In this document: piece after piece, positions 52,165 through 61,426 of the stretch
How positions within the stretch are numbered: position 1 is the first letter of the stretch
How the letters are laid out: each line of letters starts with the position of its first letter
DNA from: DATAVB01 sp036267955
GTDB taxonomy: Bacteria > Actinomycetota > Actinomycetes > Mycobacteriales > QHCD01
Length of the DNA stretch: 64,000 bases
Assembly: GCA_036267955.1 (NCBI GenBank)
Contig: DATAVB010000151.1
Location: 1 to 64,000, forward strand
Reading direction: 5' to 3'
Notes under the pieces: model-generated
The model's input: only the letters and a program-made list of their open reading frames with translations
What the model was told of the DNA's origin: nothing
Database searches by the model: none
Position numbers and translations under genes: made by a program

Positions 52165-53145
52165 ATGAGCCTGCTGGAGTTGCGCGACCTCACGGTCACC
52201 TATCGGTCCTCCCGCGGGCCGGTGCCGGCCGTACGCGGGGTGTCGCTGAACCTGAACGAGGGCGAATCGCTCGGTATCGCAGGCGAATCCGGCTGCGGCA
52301 AGTCGAGCCTGGCGCTGGCGGTACTGCGACTGCTGCCGCGCAACGCGAAGGTGACCGGCGAGGTCCGGGTCGCCGGCGAGGACCTGCTGGAGGCGACCTG
52401 GGGCCGGGTCCGGGCGGTGCGCTGGGCCGGTGCGTCGATCGTCTTCCAGGGCGCGCAGCATTCGCTCAATGCCGTGCAGCGGATCGGCACCCAGATCGCC
52501 GAACCGATTCTGTTGCATTCCAAGGCGACCGAGGCCGAGGCGACCCGGCGTACCGGCGAACTGCTGGAGCAGGTCGGGCTGCCGGCCTCGCGGGCCCGCA
52601 ATTACCCGCACGAGATGTCCGGCGGGCAACGGCAGCGGGTGATGATCGCGATGGCGTTGGCCTGCTCGCCGCAGCTGATCCTGGCCGACGAGCCGACCAC
52701 CGGCCTGGATGTCATGATCCAGGCGCAGGTGATGCGGCTGATCGGCGAACTGGTGGCCGACCACGGCATCGGACTGATGCTGATCAGCCACGACCTGTCC
52801 GTCCTCGCCGCGTCCTGCCAACGGGTCGCCGTCATGTATGCCGGCACGATCGTCGAGGACGGCCCGGCCCAGCAGGTTTTCAGTGCGGCCAGGCATCCCT
52901 ACACCGAGGCGCTGGCCGCCGCGTTCCCGAAAATCGGCGACCCCGCGTCCCGGCTGGCGCCGCGCGGCCTTGGCGGCGACCCGCCGGATCCCTCGGACCT
53001 GCCGACCGGTTGCCCGTTCCACCCCCGCTGCGCCGTCGCGGTTGAGGAATGTCCTAAGGCGACACTCGAGCTGTGGCCGGCCGGCCCGGACCGGCGCGCG
53101 GCCTGCGTACACGTCCGGGACGCTATGTCGGAGGTTGCCCGGTGA
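52165..53145 (+). CDS. Peptide ABC transporter ATPase, DppD/OppD-type
   Basis: The 326-residue ATPase has Walker A GESGCGKSS, Q-loop VFQGAQHSLN, signature MSGGQRQRVMIA, Walker B LILADEPTTGLD and switch LISHDLSVL, plus the C-terminal peptide-transporter domain with CPFHPRC. The ATG at 52165 follows GGTGGG; ATG 52150 is also in frame but directly abuts the palindrome. It ends in a GTGA overlap with the next ATPase. Confidence 0.93.
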   Translation: MSLLELRDLTVTYRSSRGPVPAVRGVSLNLNEGESLGIAGESGCGKSSLALAVLRLLPRNAKVTGEVRVAGEDLLEATWGRVRAVRWAGASIVFQGAQHSLNAVQRIGTQIAEPILLHSKATEAEATRRTGELLEQVGLPASRARNYPHEMSGGQRQRVMIAMALACSPQLILADEPTTGLDVMIQAQVMRLIGELVADHGIGLMLISHDLSVLAASCQRVAVMYAGTIVEDGPAQQVFSAARHPYTEALAAAFPKIGDPASRLAPRGLGGDPPDPSDLPTGCPFHPRCAVAVEECPKATLELWPAGPDRRAACVHVRDAMSEVAR

Positions 53146-54158
53146 GTGACGCCGCTGGCCCCGTTCTCGCCGCCCGCGGGCTCGGCCTGCAATTCCCGCC
53201 GCGCGGCCGCGGTGGCCGTCCGGCGCGGGCCGTCGATGGCGTCGATCTGGAGATCTACCCGGGCGAGATCGTCGCTCTGGTAGGCGAATCCGGGTGCGGC
53301 AAGACGACGCTGGCCCGGACGCTGCTGGGTTTGGAGAAGCCGACCGCCGGCGAGGTGCAGTACGCCGGAAAGCCGCTGTCCTATTCCTCGTCCGCGTTGA
53401 AGGCCTATCGGCGCAAGGTGCAGTTGATCCTGCAGGACCCGACCGGTTCGCTGAATCCACGGCACACCGTTTATGAGGCCGTCGCCGAGGGACCACGGAT
53501 TCACGGGCTGGTACGCGAGGAGCAGGACCGGGTGGTGTCGGCGCTGTCCCGGGCCGGGCTGCGGCCGCCGGAACGGTTTTTCCTGTCGCACCCGCACGAA
53601 TTGTCCGGCGGGCAACGGCAGCGGGTGGTGATCGCGGGTGCATTGGCGCTCGACCCGGAGGTGTTGATTGCCGACGAACCGGTCGCCTCTTTGGACGCGT
53701 CGGTGCGCGGCGAGATTCTGGCGCTATTACTGAAATTGCGCGACGAATTGGGGCTCGCCGCGCTGGTGGTCACGCACGATCTCGGGCTGGCGTGGAATAT
53801 CGCGGACCGGGTCGCGGTGATGTATCTGGGCCGGATCGTGGAGACCGGGCCGCTGGAGCAGGTGCTGAAACACCCGCAACATCCTTATACACAGGCGTTG
53901 TTGTCGGTGCTGCCGGAATCCGACGCTTCGGAGCCGGTCGTTCTGGCCGGTGAGCCACCGGACCCGACCCGGGTGCCGCGCGGCTGCCGGTTCCATCCGC
54001 GCTGCCAGGCGGTGGCGTCGGGTGCGGCCGAGGCCGCCGGCGTAGCCGAGAAATGCCGCACCGCGGACCTGCCGGTGCTTTCGGCCGACCGCGATGTGCC
54101 CCAGGCCGCCTGCCACCTGGCCGCCGCACTGGCGAAATCCGAGGGCTCGACCCGCTGA
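53142..54158 (+). CDS. Peptide ABC transporter ATPase, DppF/OppF-type
   Basis: The 338-residue ATPase has Walker A GESGCGKTT, Q-loop LILQDPTGSLNPR, signature LSGGQRQRVVIAGALALDP, Walker B VLIADEPVASLD and switch VVTHDLGLAWN, and the C-terminal region with CRFHPRC. It is the last gene of the plus-strand operon and is followed by palindrome family A copy 2. It is highly similar in layout to the gene at 55218-56213. Confidence 0.93.
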   Translation: MSDAAGPVLAARGLGLQFPPRGRGGRPARAVDGVDLEIYPGEIVALVGESGCGKTTLARTLLGLEKPTAGEVQYAGKPLSYSSSALKAYRRKVQLILQDPTGSLNPRHTVYEAVAEGPRIHGLVREEQDRVVSALSRAGLRPPERFFLSHPHELSGGQRQRVVIAGALALDPEVLIADEPVASLDASVRGEILALLLKLRDELGLAALVVTHDLGLAWNIADRVAVMYLGRIVETGPLEQVLKHPQHPYTQALLSVLPESDASEPVVLAGEPPDPTRVPRGCRFHPRCQAVASGAAEAAGVAEKCRTADLPVLSADRDVPQAACHLAAALAKSEGSTR

Positions 54159-54175
54159 TTCCAGCCTGCATTTCT

Positions 54176-54239
54176 CGCCGATCTTGAAGTTATCGCCCAC
54201 CGATGTCCGTTATATGGGGATTTATCTTCAAGATCGGCG
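54176..54239. repeat. Dispersed palindrome, family A copy 2, between convergent genes
   Basis: CGCCGATCTTGAAG (54176-54189) pairs perfectly with CTTCAAGATCGGCG (54226-54239). The 36-base loop shares TTATCGCCC and CGATGTCCGTTAT with copy 1 at 2281-2347. It starts 17 bases after the ATPase stop and ends 58 bases before the converging LD-carboxypeptidase gene. Confidence 0.8.
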
Positions 54240-54297
54240 CGAAGGGCAGCTGAGCGGGGCCGTTCGCGCGCAAAGGGGATCAGGGCAGCAACGGGGA

Positions 54298-55221
54298 TCA
54301 GGGCAGCAGGGGTGGGTCGAGCAGGCGGAGAGTATGGGCGTCGGCGTCGAGCTCGGCGGCAATCCCGATCGGGAAGGTCTGCTGCGGAACGCCGTGGCCG
54401 ATGTTGGCCCAGACAATCATCGGTACGCCGTCCGTCGCCAACCGCTCGACCAGAATCGCCTCTATATCGGCGGTTTCGCCGCAGCCGGTGAAGCTGCCGC
54501 AGATGATCCCGGCCACCCCGTCGAGATAGCCGGAGCGGCGCAACTGGGTCAGCATCCGGTCGATCCGGTAGTCCGCCTCGCTCTCCTCCTCGATCAGCAG
54601 GATCCCGCCGGCCGCCGGCCGGGACGTGTCGGTCGCCAGCGACGACATCAGCAGGGTCAGGTTTCCGCCGAGCGTGACGCCCCGCGCGGTGCCGCCGTTC
54701 ACCGTTGTGGCCGACGGGAATCGGAGTTCGGTGGCTCGCTCCGGCTGCAGCAACGTCCGGGTCCAGGAGGAGAACGTGTACGGGTCGCCCGATCCGGCGG
54801 CCATCACCATCGGGCTGTGCAGCGAGGCCCAGCCCAGGTGCACCGCCACCGCCTCCAGAAGAGCGGTGACATCGGAATATCCGGCCAACACCTTCGGCGG
54901 CCGGTCGGCGATCCCGGACCAGTCCATCGCGGCCAGCGTCCGCTGTGATCCCGAACCGCCGGTGGCGAAGAGAATTCCGGCGATCTCCGGGTCGAGCAGG
55001 GCCGAGCGCAGGTCGCCGGCGCGCATCGCGTCGTCCCCGGCAAGGTAGGGGCGCAACGTACCGACATCACGGGCCGAGGGATAGACGACCGGCTCGAGAC
55101 CGGCGAACCGCAGGGCCTCCAGGCCGAGCTCGAGCGACTCCGGACCGGCCGGGCTGCTGGCCGACAGCACCGCGACCCGATCGCCCGGCCGGAGCGCGGG
55201 CGGCCGGGCGAGCGACCTCAC
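54298..55221 (-). CDS. LD-carboxypeptidase, S66 family (LdcA-like)
   Basis: S66 enzymes remove the terminal D-Ala from murein tetrapeptides during cell-wall recycling; some MccF-like members act on other amides. The 307-residue protein has LRPGDRVAVLSASSPAG, ILFATGGSGSQR, the nucleophile Ser in KVLAGYSDVTALLEA, the catalytic Glu region ILLIEEESEADYRIDRML and the His in IGHGVPQQTFPIG. The GTG at 55221 overlaps the upstream ATPase stop as GTGA, so it belongs to the minus-strand ABC operon. An ATG at 55263 is the alternative start. Confidence 0.92.
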   Translation of the reverse strand: MRSLARPPALRPGDRVAVLSASSPAGPESLELGLEALRFAGLEPVVYPSARDVGTLRPYLAGDDAMRAGDLRSALLDPEIAGILFATGGSGSQRTLAAMDWSGIADRPPKVLAGYSDVTALLEAVAVHLGWASLHSPMVMAAGSGDPYTFSSWTRTLLQPERATELRFPSATTVNGGTARGVTLGGNLTLLMSSLATDTSRPAAGGILLIEEESEADYRIDRMLTQLRRSGYLDGVAGIICGSFTGCGETADIEAILVERLATDGVPMIVWANIGHGVPQQTFPIGIAAELDADAHTLRLLDPPLLP

Positions 55222-56213
55222 TCCGGCACCGGAGTCTGCGTTGCGAGATCCGCCAGATGGCATGCGACCAGGCTCCGATCCGGTGCCGACGCGGGCAGCA
55301 CCTCAAGTTCTCGGGATGTGCAGACCGCGGCCCGGTCACCGGACCGGGCGCGCAACGAACAGCGAGGATGAAACCGGCAGCCGGACGGAATGGCAGTCGG
55401 GTCGGGCGGTTCACCGGAGAGCATCAGGTCGTCGGGATCGCGGCCGCTGTCGGGTAGCACGGCGATCAACGCCTGCGTGTACGGGTGCTGCGGGCGTTGC
55501 AGCACCTCCTCGACGGTGCCGACCTCGACGATCCGGCCGAGATACATCACCGCCACCCGGTCGGCGATATTCCAGGCCAAGCCGAGATCGTGACTGACCA
55601 CGAGAGCGGAGAGCGACAGTTCGTCCCGCAGCTGCAGGATCAGCTTCAGGATCTCGCCACGGACCGAAGCGTCCAATGAGGACACCGGTTCGTCGGCGAC
55701 GATCACCGTCGGGTCGAGCGCCAGGGCACCGGCGATCACCACGCGCTGCTGCTGACCACCGGAGAGCTCATGCGGAAACCGGGCGACGAAATTCTCCGCC
55801 GGCCGCAGCCCGGCCCGGCTCATCGCCGAATAAACCCGCGCGTTGAGACCGTCCCGTATTCCGTGCAGCCGCGGCCCCTCGGCCACCGCGTCGAAAACGT
55901 TCTGCCGCGGATTCAGCGCCGCGGCAGGATCCTGCAAAACAAGCTGCACGTGCTTCCGGTAGTCCTTCAGTGCGGCGTTTCCGTAGTTCAGTGGCGCCCC
56001 GTCGTACCGGATCTCGCCCGACGTCGGCTTGATCAGCCCGACCATGGACCGGGCCAGCGTGCTCTTGCCGCACCCGGATTCGCCGATCAGCGCGACGATC
56101 TCGGCCGACCCGATCTCCAGGTTGACCCCGTCGACCGCCCGTGCCGGTCGCTGCCGGCGGCGGGCCGGAAAGGTCACCGCGAGATCCCGCGCCTCGAGCA
56201 CCGGCCCCTTCAT
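55218..56213 (-). CDS. Peptide ABC transporter ATPase, DppF/OppF-type
   Basis: The 331-residue ATPase has Walker A GESGCGKST, Q-loop LVLQDPAAALNPR, signature LSGGQQQRVVIAGALALDP, Walker B VIVADEPVSSLD and switch VVSHDLGLAWN. The C-terminal domain holds CRFHPRC. The ATG at 56213 overlaps the previous stop as ATGA. It is a close paralogue of the ATPase at 53142-54158. Confidence 0.93.
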   Translation of the reverse strand: MKGPVLEARDLAVTFPARRRQRPARAVDGVNLEIGSAEIVALIGESGCGKSTLARSMVGLIKPTSGEIRYDGAPLNYGNAALKDYRKHVQLVLQDPAAALNPRQNVFDAVAEGPRLHGIRDGLNARVYSAMSRAGLRPAENFVARFPHELSGGQQQRVVIAGALALDPTVIVADEPVSSLDASVRGEILKLILQLRDELSLSALVVSHDLGLAWNIADRVAVMYLGRIVEVGTVEEVLQRPQHPYTQALIAVLPDSGRDPDDLMLSGEPPDPTAIPSGCRFHPRCSLRARSGDRAAVCTSRELEVLPASAPDRSLVACHLADLATQTPVPE

Positions 56214-57220
56214 CGACGGGCTCCGTCGAATTCCGGCAATACCTTCAGGCAGGCCGACTCCCGCTGCTCGCCCGCTGGCCACAGGTCGACCGTCCTGGTG
56301 CGACAGTCGCCAAAGGACTCCGCGCACCGCGGCTCGAACGAACAGCCGTCCGGAACCGTGCGCAGGTCGGGCGGGTCACCGGGCAGACCCTCTGGAGCGC
56401 GCCGGGAGGCCGGGTCGCCGATGCGCGGAAAAGCGCCCGACAACGCCTTCGTGTAGGGATGCCGGGGCCGATCGATCAGGTCGCGGGACGGCCCGAGCTC
56501 GACGATCCGGCCGGCATACATGACGGCGAGCCGTTCACAGGTTGCGGCCAACACCGACAGGTCGTGGCTGATCATGATCATCCCGATCTGGCGGTCCCGC
56601 ACCATGTCGGCGAGCAGGGCGAGGATCTGCCCCTGCACGATGACGTCCAGCGCCGTGGTCGGCTCGTCGGCGATGATCAGGTCGGGCCGGCAGGCCAGCG
56701 CCATCGCGATCATGACCCGCTGCCGCTGCCCGCCGGACAACTCGTGCGGATAGCTGGCCTGGCGCGAGGACGGCACGCCGACGCTGTCGAGCAGATCGGC
56801 CGTGCGGGACCGTGCCGCCCGCTCACCCACCTTCTCGTGCAGCAGGATCGGCTCGCGGATCTGCTCGCCGATGGTCTGCACCGGATTCAGCGCGCTCATC
56901 GCGCCCTGGAACACCACCGACGCGCCGGCCCACCGTACGGCCCGCATCCGTTCCCAGTTGACCGAGAACAGGTCGTCGTCGCGGAACCGGACCGCGCCGC
57001 TGACCTCGGCCGAGGCCGGCAGCAGGCGCAGCAGGCTCAGCGCCACGGTCGACTTGCCGGAGCCGGATTCCCCTGCCATACCGAGGGTCTCGCCCGGCGC
57101 GAGTGAGAAGGACACGTCCTGGACGGCCCGGACCCGGTCCTTGCCGGTGCGGTAGGTGACCGACAGGCCGGCAACGTCGAGCAATTTCCCGGCGGTAGGC
57201 AGGTTTTCGGCGGCGGTCAC
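56210..57220 (-). CDS. Peptide ABC transporter ATPase, DppD/OppD-type
   Basis: The 336-residue ATPase has Walker A GESGSGKST, Q-loop VFQGAMSALNPVQ, signature LSGGQRQRVMIAMALACRPD, Walker B LIIADEPTTALD and switch MISHDLSVL. The GTG start overlaps the permease gene by 4 bases. It is paralogous to the gene at 52165-53145. Confidence 0.93.
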   Translation of the reverse strand: MTAAENLPTAGKLLDVAGLSVTYRTGKDRVRAVQDVSFSLAPGETLGMAGESGSGKSTVALSLLRLLPASAEVSGAVRFRDDDLFSVNWERMRAVRWAGASVVFQGAMSALNPVQTIGEQIREPILLHEKVGERAARSRTADLLDSVGVPSSRQASYPHELSGGQRQRVMIAMALACRPDLIIADEPTTALDVIVQGQILALLADMVRDRQIGMIMISHDLSVLAATCERLAVMYAGRIVELGPSRDLIDRPRHPYTKALSGAFPRIGDPASRRAPEGLPGDPPDLRTVPDGCSFEPRCAESFGDCRTRTVDLWPAGEQRESACLKVLPEFDGARR

Positions 57221-58122
57221 GAACGGTCACCCATCCGCGGGTTGAGAATGTGCTCGACCGCCCGCCCGGTCAGGGTGAATCCCATGACCACGATGACGAT
57301 CGCGACGCCGGGCGGCAACAGGTACCACCACGCGCCGGCCGTGACCGCTCCCTGACCGAAGGCCTGATTGAGCATCGAACCCCACGAGACGTCCGACGGA
57401 TCACCGAGACCGAGGAAGGTCAGCGTGGTCTCGGACAGAATCGAACCGGCGACGGTCAACGTGCTGGAGACCAGGATCAACGGAGTGACATTGGGCAGCA
57501 CGTGTCGGAAAACGATCTGCATATTTCCCGCGCCCAGCGCCCGGGCTCGTTCGATGAACGGCCGGGCCTCGACGGCGAGTGTCTGGGCCCGGACCAGCCG
57601 GGCCGTACCGGTCCACGAGGTCACCGCGATCGCAATGGTGATGGAGGTTGCGCCCTGGCCCAGCACTGCGGCCAGCGAAATGGCGAGCGGCAGACCGGGC
57701 AGAGCGATAAACCAGTCGGTGACGTGCATCAGGCCCTTGCCGAGCCAACCCTGGTAATGCCCGGCGAACAACCCGATGGCACTGCCCAGAATCATGGTGA
57801 GCGCCGTGGCGATCACGCCGATGGCCAGCGACGGCCGGCTTCCCCAGATGACCAGCAGCAGTACGGATCGGCCCGGTTGATCTGTCCCTAGTGGATAGTG
57901 GGCGCTCGGGCCGGCCAGCAGCGGGCCGGTCGCCTTGGTGACGTCCAGGTCGTTGTTGCTGATCCACAGCGGCGCGGTCAACGCGAGGATGGTGAACGCG
58001 ACCAGAATGGCCAGGCCGGCCATTCCGCTGGGCGACCGGACGAACGTGTGCAGGAATCGGCGCAACGCCAGCAACCGCGGCGGCGCGGCGCCGATGTCGA
58101 CCGGTGCGCTGATCGTGGTCAC
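57217..58122 (-). CDS. Peptide ABC transporter permease, DppC-type
   Basis: The 301-residue permease has a first helix (GLAILVAFTILALTAPLWIS), the segment HYPLGTDQPGRSVLLLVIWG and the EAA loop RARALGAGNMQIVFRHVLPN. The region NNDLDVTKATGPLLAGPSAH is nearly the same as in the paralogue at 51153-52070. It overlaps both neighbours by 4 bases. Confidence 0.92.
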   Translation of the reverse strand: MTTISAPVDIGAAPPRLLALRRFLHTFVRSPSGMAGLAILVAFTILALTAPLWISNNDLDVTKATGPLLAGPSAHYPLGTDQPGRSVLLLVIWGSRPSLAIGVIATALTMILGSAIGLFAGHYQGWLGKGLMHVTDWFIALPGLPLAISLAAVLGQGATSITIAIAVTSWTGTARLVRAQTLAVEARPFIERARALGAGNMQIVFRHVLPNVTPLILVSSTLTVAGSILSETTLTFLGLGDPSDVSWGSMLNQAFGQGAVTAGAWWYLLPPGVAIVIVVMGFTLTGRAVEHILNPRMGDRS

Positions 58123-59201
58123 TGGGCCCGCACCCGGGGATCGAGGTAGCGGTAGAGCACGTCGGCGACCAGGTTCATCAGGATGATCGATGCGCTGAAG
58201 ACAATGAACGTACCTTCCAGCAACGGCAGGTCAGGCGTACGCAGCGCCTGGAAGGTCAGGTAGCCCAGACCCGGCCAGGAATAGACGGTCTCGACGGTGA
58301 TCGCACCGCCGACCAGGCCGCCGATCTGCAGGAAGATCACGGTGACCGACGGCAGCAGTGCGTTCGGCACCGCGTGCTTCCGGCGTACCACCTCATCGCG
58401 CAGACCCTTGGCTCTGGCGGTGAGCAGGTACGGGCTGCCGAGCTCGTCGATGATCGAGGACCGCATGATCGTGACGTACTGCGCGAAGACGACCAATACC
58501 AGCGTCAGACACGGCAGTACGAGATGTCGGACGACGTCGACGACGTAGCCTGCCGTACTGCCGCTGTAGTCCGGTGTGGACATTCCGCCGGCCGGGAACA
58601 GCGCCGGGATCGGTCCGAAGCCGACGCTGAACAGGACCAGCAGGATGATGCCGAGCCAGAAGGTCGGCACCGACCAGAGGGTGAGTGACACCCCCGAGGA
58701 AATGCGGTCCAGGATCTTTCCCGGCCGCCAACCACTGCGGGCGCCGAGCCACAGCCCGAGCACGATCGAGAGCAGCGTCGAGCTGCCGGTGAGCAGCAGG
58801 GTCGGCCAGATCCGGCTCTGGATCAGCCCGGCCACCGACTGCTGGTACTGCCAGGAGTACCCGAGATTTCCGGTGAGTGTATGCCCGACGAAGGTCAGGA
58901 ACCGGTGCCAGATCGGTTGATCCACCCCGAGCGTCTGCTTGAGGTGCTCCAGTTGCGCGGCGCTGACCGGGCGGCCGCGGGTCAGTGTCCCGACCGGGTC
59001 GGCCGGCATGATGCTGAACAGGATGAAGCCGATGATCAGCGTCACGGCGAAGCTGACGACCGCCGCCAACAGCTTGCGCAGGAAATACGACAGGAAAGTG
59101 GATCGACCCAGGTCGGCCGCCGAGGCCCGGGGGCGCTCGGCCGTCGTGCCGGTGGTGACTGCCTCGACGCCGACCGGGTCGACCGCGTTCGGTGACGCCA
59201 C
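58119..59201 (-). CDS. Peptide ABC transporter permease, DppB-type
   Basis: The 360-residue permease has a 35-residue polar N-terminus, a first helix (LLAAVVSFAVTLIIGFILFS), the segment IMPADPVGTLTRGRPVS and the EAA loop TARAKGLRDEVVRRKHAVPN, which is almost identical to that of the paralogue at 50113-51156. It follows the binding-protein gene by 3 bases. Confidence 0.92.
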   Translation of the reverse strand: MASPNAVDPVGVEAVTTGTTAERPRASAADLGRSTFLSYFLRKLLAAVVSFAVTLIIGFILFSIMPADPVGTLTRGRPVSAAQLEHLKQTLGVDQPIWHRFLTFVGHTLTGNLGYSWQYQQSVAGLIQSRIWPTLLLTGSSTLLSIVLGLWLGARSGWRPGKILDRISSGVSLTLWSVPTFWLGIILLVLFSVGFGPIPALFPAGGMSTPDYSGSTAGYVVDVVRHLVLPCLTLVLVVFAQYVTIMRSSIIDELGSPYLLTARAKGLRDEVVRRKHAVPNALLPSVTVIFLQIGGLVGGAITVETVYSWPGLGYLTFQALRTPDLPLLEGTFIVFSASIILMNLVADVLYRYLDPRVRAQ

Positions 59202-59204
59202 GAT

Positions 59205-61046
59205 CTATTCTCGGTCCGCCGCGGTCGAGCGGCGCCGCCAGAACACCAGGCCGGCCGCCACGATGACCACCACAACCGCGATGCCGACGCCGGTGTAGAG
59301 CCCGGTGTTGCTCGAGCTCTTGCCGCTGCTCGCCGTCGGGGCCGCCGTGCGCCAGTCGTAGAAGATGTTCTGCAGCGGAAAGATGCCGTCGGAATTCGCC
59401 TTTCCGTACATGTACGTTGCTGTGGTGTTGGTGCGCACCGCGGACAGGCCGTCGGAGTAATAGAGCATGATGTCGACGTTCGCGTTATAGAGCATGTTCT
59501 GCATCTGGCGGATCGTGACCGCACGCTGAGTCTGGTCGAACTGCTGGATCTGCTTCTTGTAGAGGGCGTCGTACTTCGAATTACAGAAGAACGCGTCGGT
59601 GTTGCCGGCGCTGCCGTCGTCCTTCGGCAGCACGCCGCAGGTCTGGATGCTCAGCAGGTAGGTCGGGTCGGCGCCGGTGCTCCAGGCATCCATCAGGATG
59701 TCCCAGTCGCCCTTGGCCAGATCCTTGTTGAGCTGGGTGAAGCTCATCGGGTCGATCTTGAGCTGGATGCCGACCGCCTTGAGCCAACCCTCTACATAGG
59801 TGGAGATCTGCGCGTCGGTGCTGGTGTCGGAGTGGATGCCGAACCGGAAGGACAGTTTCTTGTGGGTCTTCGGGTCGACCCGGATCCCGTCGGGGCCCTT
59901 CTTGTAGCCGGCCTGATCCAGGATCTGGTTGGCCTTGCCCGGGTTGTAGCTGATCTCCTGGCTCGCGTCCGGGGCCCAGGCCCACTGCGGGTAACCCGAC
60001 GGGATGTAGCCCGCACCGGCCTGACCGAGGCCGTCCAGGACCTTGGTCACCAGCGTCTTGCGGTCGATCGCCCAGGCGATGGCGGTGCGCACCCTGATGT
60101 CCTTGAGCGCCGGATTGCCGGTGCCCAGCGTCTTTCCGGACTTCGTCCGGGCCCCGGGATTGATCTCGATACCGGTCCAGCCGGTTGGTGCCTGCTGGTA
60201 GGTCTGCACGTTCTTGGTGTTCTTCAACGCCTTGAACTGGGTCGCCGTGATCCCGGCGTCCTGGTTGAGCTGGCCACTCTTCAGCGCCGCCACCGACGCG
60301 TCACTGTTCTTGAAGTACTGCGACACCAGCGTGTCGTACTTCGGCGCACCCATGAAGAACTTCTTGTTGGCGCGCAGCGTCGCGTACTGGTCGGTCTTGT
60401 AACCGACCAACTCGTACGGCCCGTACCCGACCACCGGGAACTGCATGTTCTTGAAGTTCTTGAGGTTGGCGACCTTCGACTTCCAGATGTGCTCCGGCAC
60501 GACCGGAATGCTGTTGTAGAGCATGTTCGCCTGCGGCGTCTTGGTCTTGATGACCAGCGTGGTGGCGTCCGGCGCGGTGACCTTCGCATAGTTCGCGACC
60601 AGCGAGCCGTTGGCGGTCGCGGCGTCGTCGTTGGTCATCACCAGGTTGTAGGTCCAGGCGATGTCCTGCGCGGTGATGGGCTTTCCGTCCGACCACTTCA
60701 GGCCCGACCGGATGGTGAACGTCCACGTGAGTTGGTCGGCCGACGTCGTCCACTTCGTCGCCAGGTAGCCGGTCGGCTTGTTGTTGGCATCGTTGACGGT
60801 CAGCGCCGGGTAGACCGCGCCGATGATGTTCAGCTCACCGTCGAAGTAGGCCAGGAACGGATTGAACGTGGAGATCTCGGTGTCCGAGGCGACGGTCAGC
60901 TTGCTCCCCGACGCCGCGGCGGCACTGGTCGGAGCGGCGCCGACGAAAGCCACCGCCGCGATCAGGGCGAGCGCGACAGTGGCCGCGAAGCCGCGCCACA
61001 CGGAAGTGGGCCGGCGGGAAAGGAATCGGTTTCCGATAGTGATCAT
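59205..61046 (-). CDS. Peptide-binding protein of ABC transporter with C-terminal membrane anchor
   Basis: The 613-residue SBP_bac_5 protein has a Sec signal peptide (VALALIAAVAFVGAAPTSAA) without a lipobox. The mature part shows DTEISTFNPFLAYFDGE, SGLKWSDGKPITAQDIAWTY and RTAIAWAIDRKTLVTKVLDG. The C-terminus has a Ser-rich linker, one hydrophobic span (GVGIAVVVVIVAAGLVFW) and an RRR tail. It is the first gene of the minus-strand operon that ends with the LD-carboxypeptidase gene. Confidence 0.93.
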   Translation of the reverse strand: MITIGNRFLSRRPTSVWRGFAATVALALIAAVAFVGAAPTSAAAASGSKLTVASDTEISTFNPFLAYFDGELNIIGAVYPALTVNDANNKPTGYLATKWTTSADQLTWTFTIRSGLKWSDGKPITAQDIAWTYNLVMTNDDAATANGSLVANYAKVTAPDATTLVIKTKTPQANMLYNSIPVVPEHIWKSKVANLKNFKNMQFPVVGYGPYELVGYKTDQYATLRANKKFFMGAPKYDTLVSQYFKNSDASVAALKSGQLNQDAGITATQFKALKNTKNVQTYQQAPTGWTGIEINPGARTKSGKTLGTGNPALKDIRVRTAIAWAIDRKTLVTKVLDGLGQAGAGYIPSGYPQWAWAPDASQEISYNPGKANQILDQAGYKKGPDGIRVDPKTHKKLSFRFGIHSDTSTDAQISTYVEGWLKAVGIQLKIDPMSFTQLNKDLAKGDWDILMDAWSTGADPTYLLSIQTCGVLPKDDGSAGNTDAFFCNSKYDALYKKQIQQFDQTQRAVTIRQMQNMLYNANVDIMLYYSDGLSAVRTNTTATYMYGKANSDGIFPLQNIFYDWRTAAPTASSGKSSSNTGLYTGVGIAVVVVIVAAGLVFWRRRSTAADRE

Positions 61047-61426
61047 CTCTGTCGCCTGTCTCGCGCGGTGGGGGTGGTCCGGTTGTGCGGCTCAGCTAAG
61101 GCGGATCGACCTGCCGAGCAAAGAGAACATTGCTCAATCGGCCGGAATTCAGGTGGCGTCGGTCCGGGGACAGCGTCTCAGGCCCGACTGACCGGCCGAC
61201 TGCGGGGGCGACATCGGCCCACAGTCCAACCCGTAAATCTGCCCGCCGCACCGACGCCATGGCGCGGAGTACAGCATGTAAAGAAGTTACCGTCAAGATT
61301 GGTTAAGCAACGATTTTCGACACGTTTCGCACCGGAAACATTCTCGACTCATCCATCGATTTCGGGCCGGTTGCGGACCGTGTTGCCGGCAGTGTCCGCA
61401 AATGGCCAGTTCGCCGTGTCACCGGT
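61047..61426. other. 380-base region between binding-protein gene and MFS gene
   Basis: No gene is supported. The part next to 61046 should hold the promoter of the minus-strand ABC operon. A less G+C-rich stretch at about 61275-61325 (containing GGTTAAGCAACG) is the best candidate for promoter sequence. No clear palindrome or terminator of the MFS gene was found. Confidence 0.35.
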
